Assembly: GCF_001042675.1 (NCBI RefSeq)
Contig: NZ_AP012333.1
Location: 372,001 to 436,000, forward strand
DNA length: 64,000 bases
Source: Parascardovia denticolens DSM 10105 = JCM 12538
GTDB taxonomy: Bacteria > Actinomycetota > Actinomycetes > Actinomycetales > Bifidobacteriaceae
Direction of reading: 5' to 3'
In this document: in pieces, positions 29,938 to 38,570 of the stretch
Layout of the letters: every line of letters begins with the position of its first letter
How positions within the stretch are numbered: the stretch's first letter is position 1
Program-made: the position numbers and the translations under genes
The notes under the pieces: model-generated
Database searches by the model: none
Seen by the model: the letters and a program-made list of their open reading frames with translations, nothing else
What the model was told of the DNA's origin: nothing

Positions 29938-30029
29938 CCCAGGGACCCGTTCCACCCACCTCGCGATACGATCTTTCCGGTACAATGTAAAGGCGCATGG
30001 TCCTCTGATTGATTCTGCAAGGATGGATG

Positions 30030-31244
30030 ATGAAGACAAGCAAATACTCCGGCGGGGTCCGCTTCGCCGCGGCTTTCTGCCTTATCTGCCTGACGGGCGT
30101 CCTCGGGGCCTGCGGCGATAACGCGGTTTCCTCCTATCTGACCAAGGACATGTGGATGGAGGCGGCTGAAGCCCCTCGCCTGACCGGTGAATTCGCCGGG
30201 GCGGGGGCCTCCTCGCAGAAATCGGCCGTGGACGCGTGGATCGTCGGTTTCTCCGGAGCCCAGCCCCAGACCAAAATCTCCTACGACCCTTCCGGATCCG
30301 GGGCCGGGGTCAACACCTTCCTCATGGGTGCCGCCGCCTGGGCCGGGACCGACGCCCCTCTGAACGACAGCCAGATCGCCTCCTCCAAAACCGTCTGCCA
30401 AGGCAAAACCGCCTTCGACCTGCCTGTGTATGTATCCCCCATAGCGGTGGCCTACAACCTGTCCGATTATGGTCTCAACGGCGGGAAGACCCACCTGAAG
30501 CTGAAACCCCGGACCGTGGCCAAGATCTTCTCCGGGGCCATCACCCGGTGGAACGACCCGGAGATCGCCTCTCAGAACCCTTCCCTGGCCTCCCGCCTGC
30601 CCGCCTTGGACATCACCCCCATCTGGCGCTCGGATAAGTCCGGAACGACCAAGGTCTTCCAAGACTACCTTCACGCGGCCGCCGGAAAGGACTGGCCTTA
30701 CCGGCCTTCGGAGACCTGGCCGAACGAGGTGGGTCAGGGGGCCAAAGGCACTTCGGGCGTGGTCCTCACCTCCAGCCAGGCCCAGGGGACGATCGGCTAC
30801 GCCGACGCCGCCCAGGTCTCCGGTCTGGGGACCGTGGCCCTGGGGGTGGGGGAGGCCTACGTGCCTTTCTCCGCCCAGGCGACGGCCCGGTTGATCGCCC
30901 GATCCCCCCGGAACAAGAAAGCCTCCCAAGCTGGCCGCTATGTGATCGATGTGGATTACGCCACCACGGACCCCCGCTCCTACCCTCTGGCCTTGGTCAG
31001 TTATGACGTCGCCTGCCCGGCCTACAAGAACCCGGCCCAAGGGGAATTCGTCAAACAGTGGCTCACTTACGAGGTCTCCTCCCAAGGGCAGCGTACGGCC
31101 GCCGCCAACGCCGGGGCCGTGGAACTCCCGGAGACCTTGAGGGCCCAGCTCCTGACCTCCATCGACTCCATCTCCGGCTTAAGCCGGATCACGCCGGCGG
31201 CGGATGAAAGAACCACTACCGGCGGCAGGGAGGGACGGTCATGA
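30030..31244 (+). CDS. pstS: Phosphate-binding lipoprotein PstS
   Basis: Extracellular phosphate-binding subunit of the Pst importer. The start at 30030 lies 6 bases after AAGGA; an adjacent in-frame ATG at 30027 is the alternative. The lipobox LGAC gives lipidated Cys28. The phosphate-binding signatures GAGASSQK near the N-terminus, YDPSGSGAG and RSDKSGTTKVF are recognisable. At 404 residues it is of normal length for actinobacterial PstS. TACAAT at 29981 is a plausible -10. ATGA overlap with the next gene shows translational coupling. Confidence 0.95.
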   Translation: MKTSKYSGGVRFAAAFCLICLTGVLGACGDNAVSSYLTKDMWMEAAEAPRLTGEFAGAGASSQKSAVDAWIVGFSGAQPQTKISYDPSGSGAGVNTFLMGAAAWAGTDAPLNDSQIASSKTVCQGKTAFDLPVYVSPIAVAYNLSDYGLNGGKTHLKLKPRTVAKIFSGAITRWNDPEIASQNPSLASRLPALDITPIWRSDKSGTTKVFQDYLHAAAGKDWPYRPSETWPNEVGQGAKGTSGVVLTSSQAQGTIGYADAAQVSGLGTVALGVGEAYVPFSAQATARLIARSPRNKKASQAGRYVIDVDYATTDPRSYPLALVSYDVACPAYKNPAQGEFVKQWLTYEVSSQGQRTAAANAGAVELPETLRAQLLTSIDSISGLSRITPAADERTTTGGREGRS

Positions 31245-33289
31245 CTTCCCCTCTTCCCAAAGCCTTGCATGAGAGCGCGCCGAAACCGAGCAAGAAGGGG
31301 GACGCCATCTTCCGCGCCTTCGCCATGGGATCCGGCATCCTCATCCTGGGCATCCTGGCGGCCGTCACCGTCTTCCTCTTCATCCAAGCCGCCCCCGCCT
31401 TCTTCGGGGATCGCCGCCAGGCGACTGAGACCATCTCCTCCTTCTGCGGAGGGCGGACCGGGAACTTCTGGGCCTTCGTCGGCCCCTTGGTCTTCGGAAC
31501 CGTCATTTCGTCCGCCCTGGCCTTGTTGCTGGCCTTCTTCGTGGCCGTCGGCATAGCCCTTTTCATCTCCCATTACGCCCCCAGGAGACTCTCCTCCCTC
31601 CTGTCCTATGTGGTCGACCTCCTGGCCGCCATTCCTTCGGTGGTCTACGGTTTATGGGGGGCCTTGGTCCTTGTGCCCCACATCTATCCGGTCTGGAAGA
31701 CGATCAACAGGCTGTTGGGGTGGATCCCCCTTTTCGGGCCTCAAGTCTCCAACCCGCCCCGGTCCATCGCCACGGTCGCCGTGGTCCTGGCGGTCATGAT
31801 CCTGCCCATCATCACCTCCATGGCCCGCGACATCTTCCAGCAGGCCCCGGTCCTGCAACAGGAGGCCGCCTTGGCCTTGGGGGCGACCAAATGGGAGACC
31901 ATCAAACTGGCCGTCCTGCCTTTCGGCAAGTCCGGCCTGGTATCCGCCTCCATGCTGGGCCTGGGCAGGGCTTTGGGGGAGACCATGGCCGTGCTCATGA
32001 TCCTGTCTCCCGGCCGCACGTACGGGATCGACATCCTCAGGGCCTCCTCCCACCAAACCATCGCGGCCAACATAGCCGCTCAATTCCCCGAAGCGGACAA
32101 CGTCGGCGTCTCCACCCTCATCGCCACCGGCCTGGTCCTTTTCATCATCACATTCCTGGTGAATTTCCTGGCTCGCAGGGCTACGGCGAAAACCATAGGG
32201 GCGGGATCTTCGCCGGCCAAGGGCAAAGGCAAAGGCGGCAAGGCAAGCGAGAAGGGGCAGGGGGCCGAAATAGCCGGTAAAGCCGATAAGACCGGTGCCG
32301 ACCAAGCCGCCGCCCCCATTTCCTCCGTCCCTAAGCCCGATTTCGACAAATTCACGCCGACCAGGTCCTCCTTGGCTGGTCGCAAGCGGTTCGACCGGCT
32401 GATGACCGTCCTCATCTACACGGCCTTCATCATCGCCCTCATCCCCCTCGTCTCCGTCTTATGGACCACCGTCTCCCAGGGGGCCGGCCGTTTCAACTGG
32501 TACTTCCTGACCCATAACATGCGGGGGGTGGTCGGCGGCCTGTACCCCTACGGAGGCATCCTCCACGCCATGGTCGGTACTTTGGAGATCACCCTGGCCG
32601 CCATGGTCATCTCCCTCCCCATCGGAGTCATGACTTCAGTCTACTTGGTCGAATACTCCCATGGAGGCCATCTGGCCCGGGCCATCTCCTTCTTCGTGGA
32701 CGTGATGAGCGGCATCCCCTCCATCGTGGCCGGCCTGTTCGCCTATTCCTTCTTCTCCATCCTTCTGGGCCCCGGGACGGTCAATGGGCTCGTGGGCGCG
32801 GTCGCCTTGAGCATCCTCATGATTCCCACCGTGGTCCGCTCTACCCAGGAGATGCTGCAGATCGTCCCCACGGACCTGCGCGAAGCCTCGTACGCCTTGG
32901 GCGTGACCCGGTCCAGGACCATCGTCCGCGTGGTCCTGCGGACGGCCTTACCCGGAATCATCTCCGGGGCCATCCTGGCCATAGCCCGGGTGATAGGGGA
33001 GACGGCCCCTTTGCTGATCGCCGCCGGCTTCATCTCTTCGACCAACGCCAACCTCTTCTCCGGCAGGATGACCACCTTGCCTGTCTACGTCTACAATGAG
33101 TACTCGCAGGGCCTGGCCACCTGCCTGGTCGACGCCCGAGGGGCCGTGCCCCCCACCTGCGTTGCCTCCATCCGGATGGAGAGGGCCTGGGCGGCTGCTT
33201 TGGCCTTGATCCTCCTCGTCCTGGTCCTCAACGCCATCGGCCGGCTGGTGGCCAGGGCCTTCGCCCCCAAAGGGTCGGCCAAGTCATGA
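31241..33289 (+). CDS. Fused phosphate ABC permease PstC-PstA
   Basis: A single 682-codon frame encodes both membrane subunits of the Pst importer. PstC occupies about residues 20-315 (motif PSVVYGLWG; EAA loop AALALGATKWE). A polar Lys/Gly/Ala-rich linker spans about 316-375. PstA follows at 376-682 (VMSGIPSIVAGLF; EAA loop EASYALGVTRS). There is no stop or frame change in the linker. In most bacteria these are two genes, so this is a fusion; both EAA loops are intact, so a one-chain channel with a PstB dimer is expected. GGGAGGGACGG precedes the start. Confidence 0.93.
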   Translation: MTSPLPKALHESAPKPSKKGDAIFRAFAMGSGILILGILAAVTVFLFIQAAPAFFGDRRQATETISSFCGGRTGNFWAFVGPLVFGTVISSALALLLAFFVAVGIALFISHYAPRRLSSLLSYVVDLLAAIPSVVYGLWGALVLVPHIYPVWKTINRLLGWIPLFGPQVSNPPRSIATVAVVLAVMILPIITSMARDIFQQAPVLQQEAALALGATKWETIKLAVLPFGKSGLVSASMLGLGRALGETMAVLMILSPGRTYGIDILRASSHQTIAANIAAQFPEADNVGVSTLIATGLVLFIITFLVNFLARRATAKTIGAGSSPAKGKGKGGKASEKGQGAEIAGKADKTGADQAAAPISSVPKPDFDKFTPTRSSLAGRKRFDRLMTVLIYTAFIIALIPLVSVLWTTVSQGAGRFNWYFLTHNMRGVVGGLYPYGGILHAMVGTLEITLAAMVISLPIGVMTSVYLVEYSHGGHLARAISFFVDVMSGIPSIVAGLFAYSFFSILLGPGTVNGLVGAVALSILMIPTVVRSTQEMLQIVPTDLREASYALGVTRSRTIVRVVLRTALPGIISGAILAIARVIGETAPLLIAAGFISSTNANLFSGRMTTLPVYVYNEYSQGLATCLVDARGAVPPTCVASIRMERAWAAALALILLVLVLNAIGRLVARAFAPKGSAKS

Positions 33290-33359
33290 AAGTCGAGATG
33301 CGGATGAAGCGGATGAAGCCGGCGAAGGAAGCGGCGACGGATAAGCAGAAAGGATCCTC

Positions 33360-34139
33360 ATGGGTCAGCGAATGGATGTGAATCACCTGAACGTCTACTA
33401 TGGAAAATTCCATGCCGTGGACGACGTGAACATGGTCCTGGAGGCCAACAAGGTGACGGCTTTCATCGGTCCCTCGGGCTGTGGCAAGTCCACCGTCCTG
33501 CGGACCCTCAACCGCATGCATGAGACCCTGCCCGGGGCCTACTGCACCGGCGAGATCCTCCTGGAAGGCAAGAACCTGTATGGGCCCAACGTGGACCCGG
33601 TGGAGGTCCGCCGGAACGTGGGCATGGTCTTCCAAAGGCCCAACCCTTTCCCCACCATGTCCATCAGGGAGAACGTCCTGGCCGGCCTGCGGCTCAATAA
33701 CCGCAGGATTTCCCAGGCGGACGCCGACGAGCTGGTCGAATGGGCCCTGCGGGGGGCCAACCTCTGGAACGAGGTCAAAGACCGTCTGGATTCCCCGGGG
33801 ATCGGCCTGTCCGGCGGCCAGCAGCAGCGGCTCTGCATCGCCCGCGCGGTGGCCGTGCACCCCCAGGTCCTGCTTATGGACGAACCCTGCTCCGCCTTGG
33901 ACCCCATCTCCACTCTGGCCGTGGAAGACCTGATCGCCGAGCTCAAGGACGAATACACGATCGTCATCGTCACCCATAACATGCAGCAGGCGGCCCGCAT
34001 CTCGGACACCACCGCCTTCTTCAACACCCAGGGGTCGGACAAACCCGGCCACCTGGTGGAGATGACGGATACGGCCACCATGTTCTCCCATCCTTCCAGC
34101 AAGGAAACGGAAGGATACATCTCCGGCCACTTCGGCTGA
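33360..34139 (+). CDS. pstB: Phosphate ABC transporter ATPase PstB
   Basis: ATPase of the Pst importer, 259 residues as usual. Walker A is GPSGCGKST (Lys43), the PstB-specific LNRMHE follows, then the Q-loop [12 protein letters not shown], signature LSGGQQQR, Walker [14 protein letters not shown] and the switch His in VTHNMQQA. It lies 70 bp after the fused permease gene and completes the import system. No phoU gene follows. Confidence 0.96.
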   Translation: MGQRMDVNHLNVYYGKFHAVDDVNMVLEANKVTAFIGPSGCGKSTVLRTLNRMHETLPGAYCTGEILLEGKNLYGPNVDPVEVRRNVGMVFQRPNPFPTMSIRENVLAGLRLNNRRISQADADELVEWALRGANLWNEVKDRLDSPGIGLSGGQQQRLCIARAVAVHPQVLLMDEPCSALDPISTLAVEDLIAELKDEYTIVIVTHNMQQAARISDTTAFFNTQGSDKPGHLVEMTDTATMFSHPSSKETEGYISGHFG

Positions 34140-34330
34140 CCGGCAAATCTCATCATGCGGACCCAGAGCCCCGGAATGCGGACTTTGGACCCTTCTTCAT
34201 CAGAGTGCGGTATTATCCTTTCAACTGTTCGGCCTGGCGTTACGCTTCCGGCAAATGCTCGCGCGTAGCGGAAGGGGAGAGCGGATAGGACAGGTCAGCC
34301 TGCCTATCCCGACAGTCTGTGAAGGAAATC
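34140..34330 (+). promoter_or_regulatory. Promoter and structured leader of the NCS2 permease
   Basis: ATGCGGAC occurs twice, 21 bp apart (34155 and 34176), upstream of a -10-like TATTAT (34211-34216). The leader can form a long-range CTTCCG/CGGAAG stem and a strong hairpin, GGATAGG (34283-34289) with CCTATCC (34303-34309), ending just before the ribosome site. I do not recognise it as a purine riboswitch. Confidence 0.4.
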
Positions 34331-35740
34331 ATGGAGAAATTTTTCAAACTGAAAGAAAACGGCACCACGGCGTCCACTGAGATCCTCGCCGGTCTCACCA
34401 CCTTCTTCGCGATGGCTTACATCGTCGCCGTCAACCCCAACGTCCTCGGCCAAGCCGGCATGCCTTGGGGCGCCGTCTTCCTGGCCACTATCATCGCCTC
34501 CATCATCGGCACTTTGATCATGGGCCTGTTCGCCAACGTGCCTTACGCCCTGGCCCCAGGCGTCGGCCTCAACGCCTTCTTCACCTTCACGGTGGTCAAA
34601 GGCCTGGGCTTCACCTGGCAGCAAGCCATGTCCATGGTCTTCATCTGCGGCCTGATCAACATCATCATCACAGCGACCAAACTGCGCAAGCTCATCATCC
34701 AGTCCATCCCTCCCATGCTCCAGCACGCCATCTCCGGCGGCATCGGCATCTTCATCGCCTACATCGGCCTGGTGGACATCGGCATCATCAAATTCACTCC
34801 TGACAAGACTGCTGCGGCCGGGGCCAACATCGGCCTGGCCCGTCTGGATACGTCCAGCCTCTGTCTCTTCCTGATCGGCCTTTTCCTCTGCATCGTCCTG
34901 ACCGTCATCAAGCTGCCCGGCAAGTGGGCCGTCGTCAACAAAGGGGCCTTCATCATCGCCATGCTGGCGACCACCCTGATCGGCATCCCCATGGGCGTGA
35001 CCACCATGTCCCACAGCGTCAACCTCATGCAGGCCGTCCACCAGCTTCCGCAGACCTTCATGGTCATCTTCACCCCGGCCGGCTTCCCCTCCCTGTTCGC
35101 CGGGAACGCCGCCCGCATCCCGCTGGCTCTGGTGACCATCTTCGCCTTCTCCCTGTCCGACATCTTCGACACCATCGGGACCTTCATCGGGACCGGCCGT
35201 CGGGCCGGCATCTTCTCCCAGCAGGACGAGGACGCCATGGAGAAAGGCACGGGCTTCAGTTCCAAGATGGATAAGGCCATGTTCGCCGATTCCACCGCCA
35301 CCGCCATCGGCTCCCTGATCGGCACCTCCAACACCACCACCTTCGTGGAATCCGCGGCCGGCATCGCCGCGGGCGGCCGCACCGGCCTCACGTCCGTCGT
35401 GGTCTCCATCTGCTTCCTCATCTCCGCCATCCTGTCTCCTGTCGTCTCCGCCATCCCCACCGCGGCCACCGCCCCGGTCCTGGTCCTGGTCGGCTGCATG
35501 ATGATGAGCTCTTTCGGCGAAATCGATTGGACGGATCTGTCGGTGGCCATCCCCGCCTTCTTCTCCTCCATCTTCATGGCCCTGTCCTACTCCATCTCCT
35601 ACGGTATCGCTGCCGGTTTCGTCACCTACTGCATCACCAAGGTGGTCAAGCGCGAGGCCAAGGAAGTGCATCCCATCGTCTGGGGGGTGGCCTTCCTCTT
35701 CATCCTGGACCTGACCTTGCAAGCCGTGGTCAAGTTCTGA
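34331..35740 (+). CDS. NCS2 (AzgA-type) purine base permease
   Basis: A 469-residue membrane transporter of the nucleobase:cation symporter-2 group in the AzgA/PbuG branch (guanine, hypoxanthine or adenine). The start at 34331 follows GAAGGAAATC. Typical segments are TTFFAMAYIVAVNP in the first helix, ALAPGVGLNAFFTF, and SLSDIFDTIGTFIGTGRRAG, which carries conserved acidic substrate-site residues, then IGTSNTTTFVESAAGIAAGG. It has its own leader and terminator and is monocistronic. Confidence 0.92.
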   Translation: MEKFFKLKENGTTASTEILAGLTTFFAMAYIVAVNPNVLGQAGMPWGAVFLATIIASIIGTLIMGLFANVPYALAPGVGLNAFFTFTVVKGLGFTWQQAMSMVFICGLINIIITATKLRKLIIQSIPPMLQHAISGGIGIFIAYIGLVDIGIIKFTPDKTAAAGANIGLARLDTSSLCLFLIGLFLCIVLTVIKLPGKWAVVNKGAFIIAMLATTLIGIPMGVTTMSHSVNLMQAVHQLPQTFMVIFTPAGFPSLFAGNAARIPLALVTIFAFSLSDIFDTIGTFIGTGRRAGIFSQQDEDAMEKGTGFSSKMDKAMFADSTATAIGSLIGTSNTTTFVESAAGIAAGGRTGLTSVVVSICFLISAILSPVVSAIPTAATAPVLVLVGCMMMSSFGEIDWTDLSVAIPAFFSSIFMALSYSISYGIAAGFVTYCITKVVKREAKEVHPIVWGVAFLFILDLTLQAVVKF

Positions 35741-35770
35741 TTTTGCCTCGTTCTTGATTGAGGACACTTC

Positions 35771-35800
35771 GCCCGGTCGCTTCGGCTGCCGGGCTTTTTT
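35771..35800 (+). terminator. Intrinsic terminator of the NCS2 permease
   Basis: GCCCGG (35771-35776) pairs with CCGGGC, and TTTTTT follows at 35795-35800. Confidence 0.9.
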
Positions 35801-35914
35801 CGTCGGATCTGGGTGGGTTCGATAACTATATATGGCGGTCAGGGGCTGGACAAATCTCAAATTAGGGGATGGGAGGAAGAAGAGAGGGAAGGGATGTTAA
35901 GGGACTTTGCTAGG

Positions 35915-35934
35915 ATGTGAAAAGTTGTTCACAT
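35915..35934. promoter_or_regulatory. Perfect 7-bp palindrome upstream of the Rpf-like gene
   Basis: ATGTGAA-N6-TTCACAT lies 32 bp before the Rpf-like start codon and overlaps the expected promoter or 5' leader. It could be an operator of an envelope-stress or growth regulator, or an mRNA hairpin. Confidence 0.45.
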
Positions 35935-35966
35935 AACCGCTTCGCAAGAGAGCTTAAAGGAGCTTC

Positions 35967-37031
35967 ATGGCTGGACGTCATATTGAAAGCAAGGAATCCC
36001 CCCTCAAACGCGTGACCCGTAAGCAGTGGATGGTCGTCGTGGCCGTCCTCGCCGCCTTGGCCATGATCGTCTCCGGGTCGGCTTTCGCCGCCAGCCGGAA
36101 GTCCTCGTCCGCAGCCGCCGCCGGCATCACCGAGTATTCGGTCAATGACTTGAAGAACGGCCAGGACGTGTCCCGCAGCGACATCCGCCAGGCTTTGGCC
36201 GAAGGGCGTAACGGGTCGAACAAGGACACCACCTATGTGTCCGTCTCCATCAACGGCCGCAAGCGTCTGGTGGCCGGCAGCAATTTCACCACGGTCAAAT
36301 CCGTCCTGGAAGCCGGCAACATCACCTTGGGCTCCGACGAGAAGGTCAGTCCCTCCCTCAACTCCAAGGTGACCGAAGCGACCCAGATCATCATCTCCTC
36401 CACCAACTCGGAAATCCAGACCGTGGAGCAGTCCATTCCTTTCAACACCATCAAGAAGAACGACCCCACCTTGGCCCAGGGGACCACGAAAGTGCAGACC
36501 GAGGGCAAAGAAGGGACCATGGAGATCACCAACCTGGTGACCAAGAACGGGACCAAGACCCTTTCCTCCAACACCATCTCCGAATACGTGAAGACCGTTC
36601 CCACCAACAAGATCATCCTGGTGGGAACCAAGCAGCCCGAGGCCCCCAAGGTCTCGACCAACTCCAATTCCAACTCTTCCTCTTCCGGATCCAACTCCGC
36701 CCCCAAGGCTTCCTCCAACAATTACGGCACGACTTTGGCCCAGGGCGATTATCAGTCTTACGCCCACAGCCAAGTGCTCGCCCGGAAGTGGGGCGAGGAC
36801 CAGTTCACCTGCTTGGTCCTCCTCTGGCAGCGTGAATCCGGCTGGCGCGTGAACGCCGCCAATCCATCCGGCGCCTATGGCATCCCCCAGGCCCTGCCCG
36901 GCAGCAAGATGGGTCCCGGCTGGCAGACCGACGCCAAGGTCCAGATCGACTGGGGTCTCAGCTACATCGCCGGCCGCTATGGCACCCCCTGCGGGGCTTG
37001 GGGCCATTCCAACGCCACTGGCTGGTATTAA
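35967..37031 (+). CDS. Rpf-like/lytic transglycosylase-type secreted protein with G5 domain
   Basis: A 354-residue secreted peptidoglycan-remodelling protein. A signal peptide or anchor (about residues 22-42, ending SAFAAS) is followed by a DUF348-like segment (VSINGRKRLV), a G5 domain (about residues 145-230) and a Ser/Asn-rich linker. The C-terminal lysozyme-like domain (about 255-354) contains WQRESGWRVNAANPSGAYGIPQ, where the Glu is the likely catalytic residue. The start at 35967 follows AAAGGAG. Such proteins cleave the glycan strand and promote growth or resuscitation; the activity here is inferred from the domain. Confidence 0.85.
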   Translation: MAGRHIESKESPLKRVTRKQWMVVVAVLAALAMIVSGSAFAASRKSSSAAAAGITEYSVNDLKNGQDVSRSDIRQALAEGRNGSNKDTTYVSVSINGRKRLVAGSNFTTVKSVLEAGNITLGSDEKVSPSLNSKVTEATQIIISSTNSEIQTVEQSIPFNTIKKNDPTLAQGTTKVQTEGKEGTMEITNLVTKNGTKTLSSNTISEYVKTVPTNKIILVGTKQPEAPKVSTNSNSNSSSSGSNSAPKASSNNYGTTLAQGDYQSYAHSQVLARKWGEDQFTCLVLLWQRESGWRVNAANPSGAYGIPQALPGSKMGPGWQTDAKVQIDWGLSYIAGRYGTPCGAWGHSNATGWY

Positions 37032-37092
37032 AGCTGAAACGAAGGTAGGAGCGGGAAACTGCGACTAGACCGGCCGCGAAAAGGCCATGAAA

Positions 37093-37130
37093 AAATCCCC
37101 CGGAGCGTGAGGCCCCAGGGGATTTCTTTA
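37093..37130. terminator. Bidirectional terminator between the Rpf-like gene and trxA
   Basis: AAATCCCC (37093-37100) pairs with GGGGATTT (37118-37125). An A-run lies on the left and TTTCTTTATT on the right, so it can end both converging genes. Confidence 0.8.
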
Positions 37131-37252
37131 TTCGTTTCTGTTCGTTGCCGTCAAGCCGTCTGAATCCGATCGATCCGTCCATGCGATTCGTTCGACCGTC
37201 CGGCTACATCGGCATCGGCCCTGGCGGACTGGTTTTATTGGCTCTATTGGAT

Positions 37253-37597
37253 TTATTGGGCTTGAGCCTGGGAGAGGTCCAGCTCCTTGGCCTTCTGGAT
37301 CAGCTGGTCCAAATCGGTCTGACGCAAGGCGCCCGCCTCTTTGTAGATCTGCTGGCCGTTCTTGAAGATGGCCAGGGTGGGGACGGCTTGGATGCCGGCG
37401 GCCGCGGCCAGGTCCTGGTTCTGGTCGATGTCCACCTTGCCGAAGACGGCGTCGGGGTTCTCCTGACTGGCCTTGTCGTAGATGGGGCCGAAAGCCTTGC
37501 AGGGGCCGCACCAGGTGGCCCAGAAGTCAATGAAGACCAGGTCGTTCTTCTTGATGGTCTCGTCGATGTTCGCGGAAGTCAGTTCTGTTGTCGCCAT
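37253..37597 (-). CDS. trxA: Thioredoxin
   Basis: A 114-residue cytoplasmic thioredoxin with the canonical active site WCGPC (Cys30 and Cys33), the cis-Pro loop VPTLAIF and the buried Asp in VFIDFWA. It has no signal peptide. The start at 37597 is supported by GAAAGG on the leftward strand. It is monocistronic and convergent with the Rpf-like gene. It would reduce protein disulfides with a thioredoxin reductase encoded elsewhere. Confidence 0.95.
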   Translation of the reverse strand: MATTELTSANIDETIKKNDLVFIDFWATWCGPCKAFGPIYDKASQENPDAVFGKVDIDQNQDLAAAAGIQAVPTLAIFKNGQQIYKEAGALRQTDLDQLIQKAKELDLSQAQAQ

Positions 37598-37624
37598 GAT
37601 GACGCCTTTCTCGGTAGTCGCAAA

Positions 37625-37641
37625 GATAAGGCTAGCTTATC
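37625..37641. promoter_or_regulatory. Inverted repeat in the trxA promoter region
   Basis: GATAAG-N5-CTTATC lies 28-44 bp upstream of the trxA start codon, where its promoter should be. It is a possible operator. Confidence 0.35.
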
Positions 37642-37828
37642 GGTTCGCAGGGAAATCCGGAGGAAGGAAATCCCGCTTGCTCAAGGGACAACTGGATCCC
37701 GGAGGGAATAATTCCCCGGCCCGGTCGTCCTGTTCGCTCACGGCTTGCGGGGTGGCCGTCCGCACGTAGGCGTTGTCGGAATCGTCTTGAATCGCTGTTG
37801 AGATCGCCCCGGTTTTCGCCCCGGCTGG

Positions 37829-37840
37829 CATAATAGGTAT
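37829..37840 (+). promoter_or_regulatory. Putative leaderless promoter (-10 CATAAT)
   Basis: CATAAT at 37829-37834 is followed by six bases and ATG at 37841, the same arrangement as at 9156. No Shine-Dalgarno sequence is visible. Confidence 0.4.
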
Positions 37841-38473
37841 ATGCCAGTTTTGAATGATGAAGTTCCCGACCCCGACGACTTCGACGCCGACCACCCCCGG
37901 GGCGATTTCAACATGACCCCGGACGATTTCATCCGCTCAGGGTCCGGCTCCAACCCGCCCGGATGGCTGGATAAGGCCACCATCGACGATATGAGGTCCA
38001 AAACCCCCATCCCTTATGTGATCGTGGTCCCGGTGCATACGGACGATTTGGGCCGCATCCGCCAGGTGGGGACCCTCTTATGCGCCAACGATGAGAGCGA
38101 CGTGGCCTTGCGCCGCACCCTCATTTCGGGGCGGGTCCTCTACCACGAGTCCATCCGCGAAGCCATAGCCCGCAACATCTCCAAGGACTTGGGGGATCTG
38201 ACCTTGGCCTCTTTGCCGCCCACCGTACAACCTTTCACGGTGGCCCAGTTCTTTCCCACGCCGGGCTTCTCCGACTATTACGACCCCCGGCAGCACGCCA
38301 TCGCCCTTTGCTACATCGTGCCCATCGCCGGGGAGGTGGAGCCGCAAGAAGAGACTTTGGACGTGGAATGGACCGACGCTTCCCGGGCTTTGGACCCGGA
38401 GTTCCTCTCCCAGCTGTCTTATGGGATGGATCACATCCTGGTCCAGGCCCTGGCCGGCAGCGGCATGCTTTAG
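37841..38473 (+). CDS. DUF4916 / Nudix-fold family protein
   Basis: A 210-residue soluble protein of the actinobacterial DUF4916 family, often labelled Nudix hydrolase family. The fold region starts with IPYVIVVPVH. The segment that should hold the Nudix box reads GRVLYHESIREAIARNISKD, in which the conserved RE..EE metal-binding set is absent. Pyrophosphohydrolase activity is therefore doubtful, and a binding or regulatory role is possible. The start at 37841 is at a probable leaderless transcript end. Confidence 0.7.
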   Translation: MPVLNDEVPDPDDFDADHPRGDFNMTPDDFIRSGSGSNPPGWLDKATIDDMRSKTPIPYVIVVPVHTDDLGRIRQVGTLLCANDESDVALRRTLISGRVLYHESIREAIARNISKDLGDLTLASLPPTVQPFTVAQFFPTPGFSDYYDPRQHAIALCYIVPIAGEVEPQEETLDVEWTDASRALDPEFLSQLSYGMDHILVQALAGSGML

Positions 38474-38570
38474 GCCGGATGCTTGTCTGAGGACGGGCGG
38501 CCGGCAGGATGGGGAAAGGCGGGGAGCGACAAAAATGACAGGAAAACGATAAGGAATCGACAGGAAATCG

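Noticed and set aside
34140-34330. Purine riboswitch before the NCS2 permease
   Set aside because: The characteristic three-way junction and conserved loop sequences could not be found; kept only as a structured leader.
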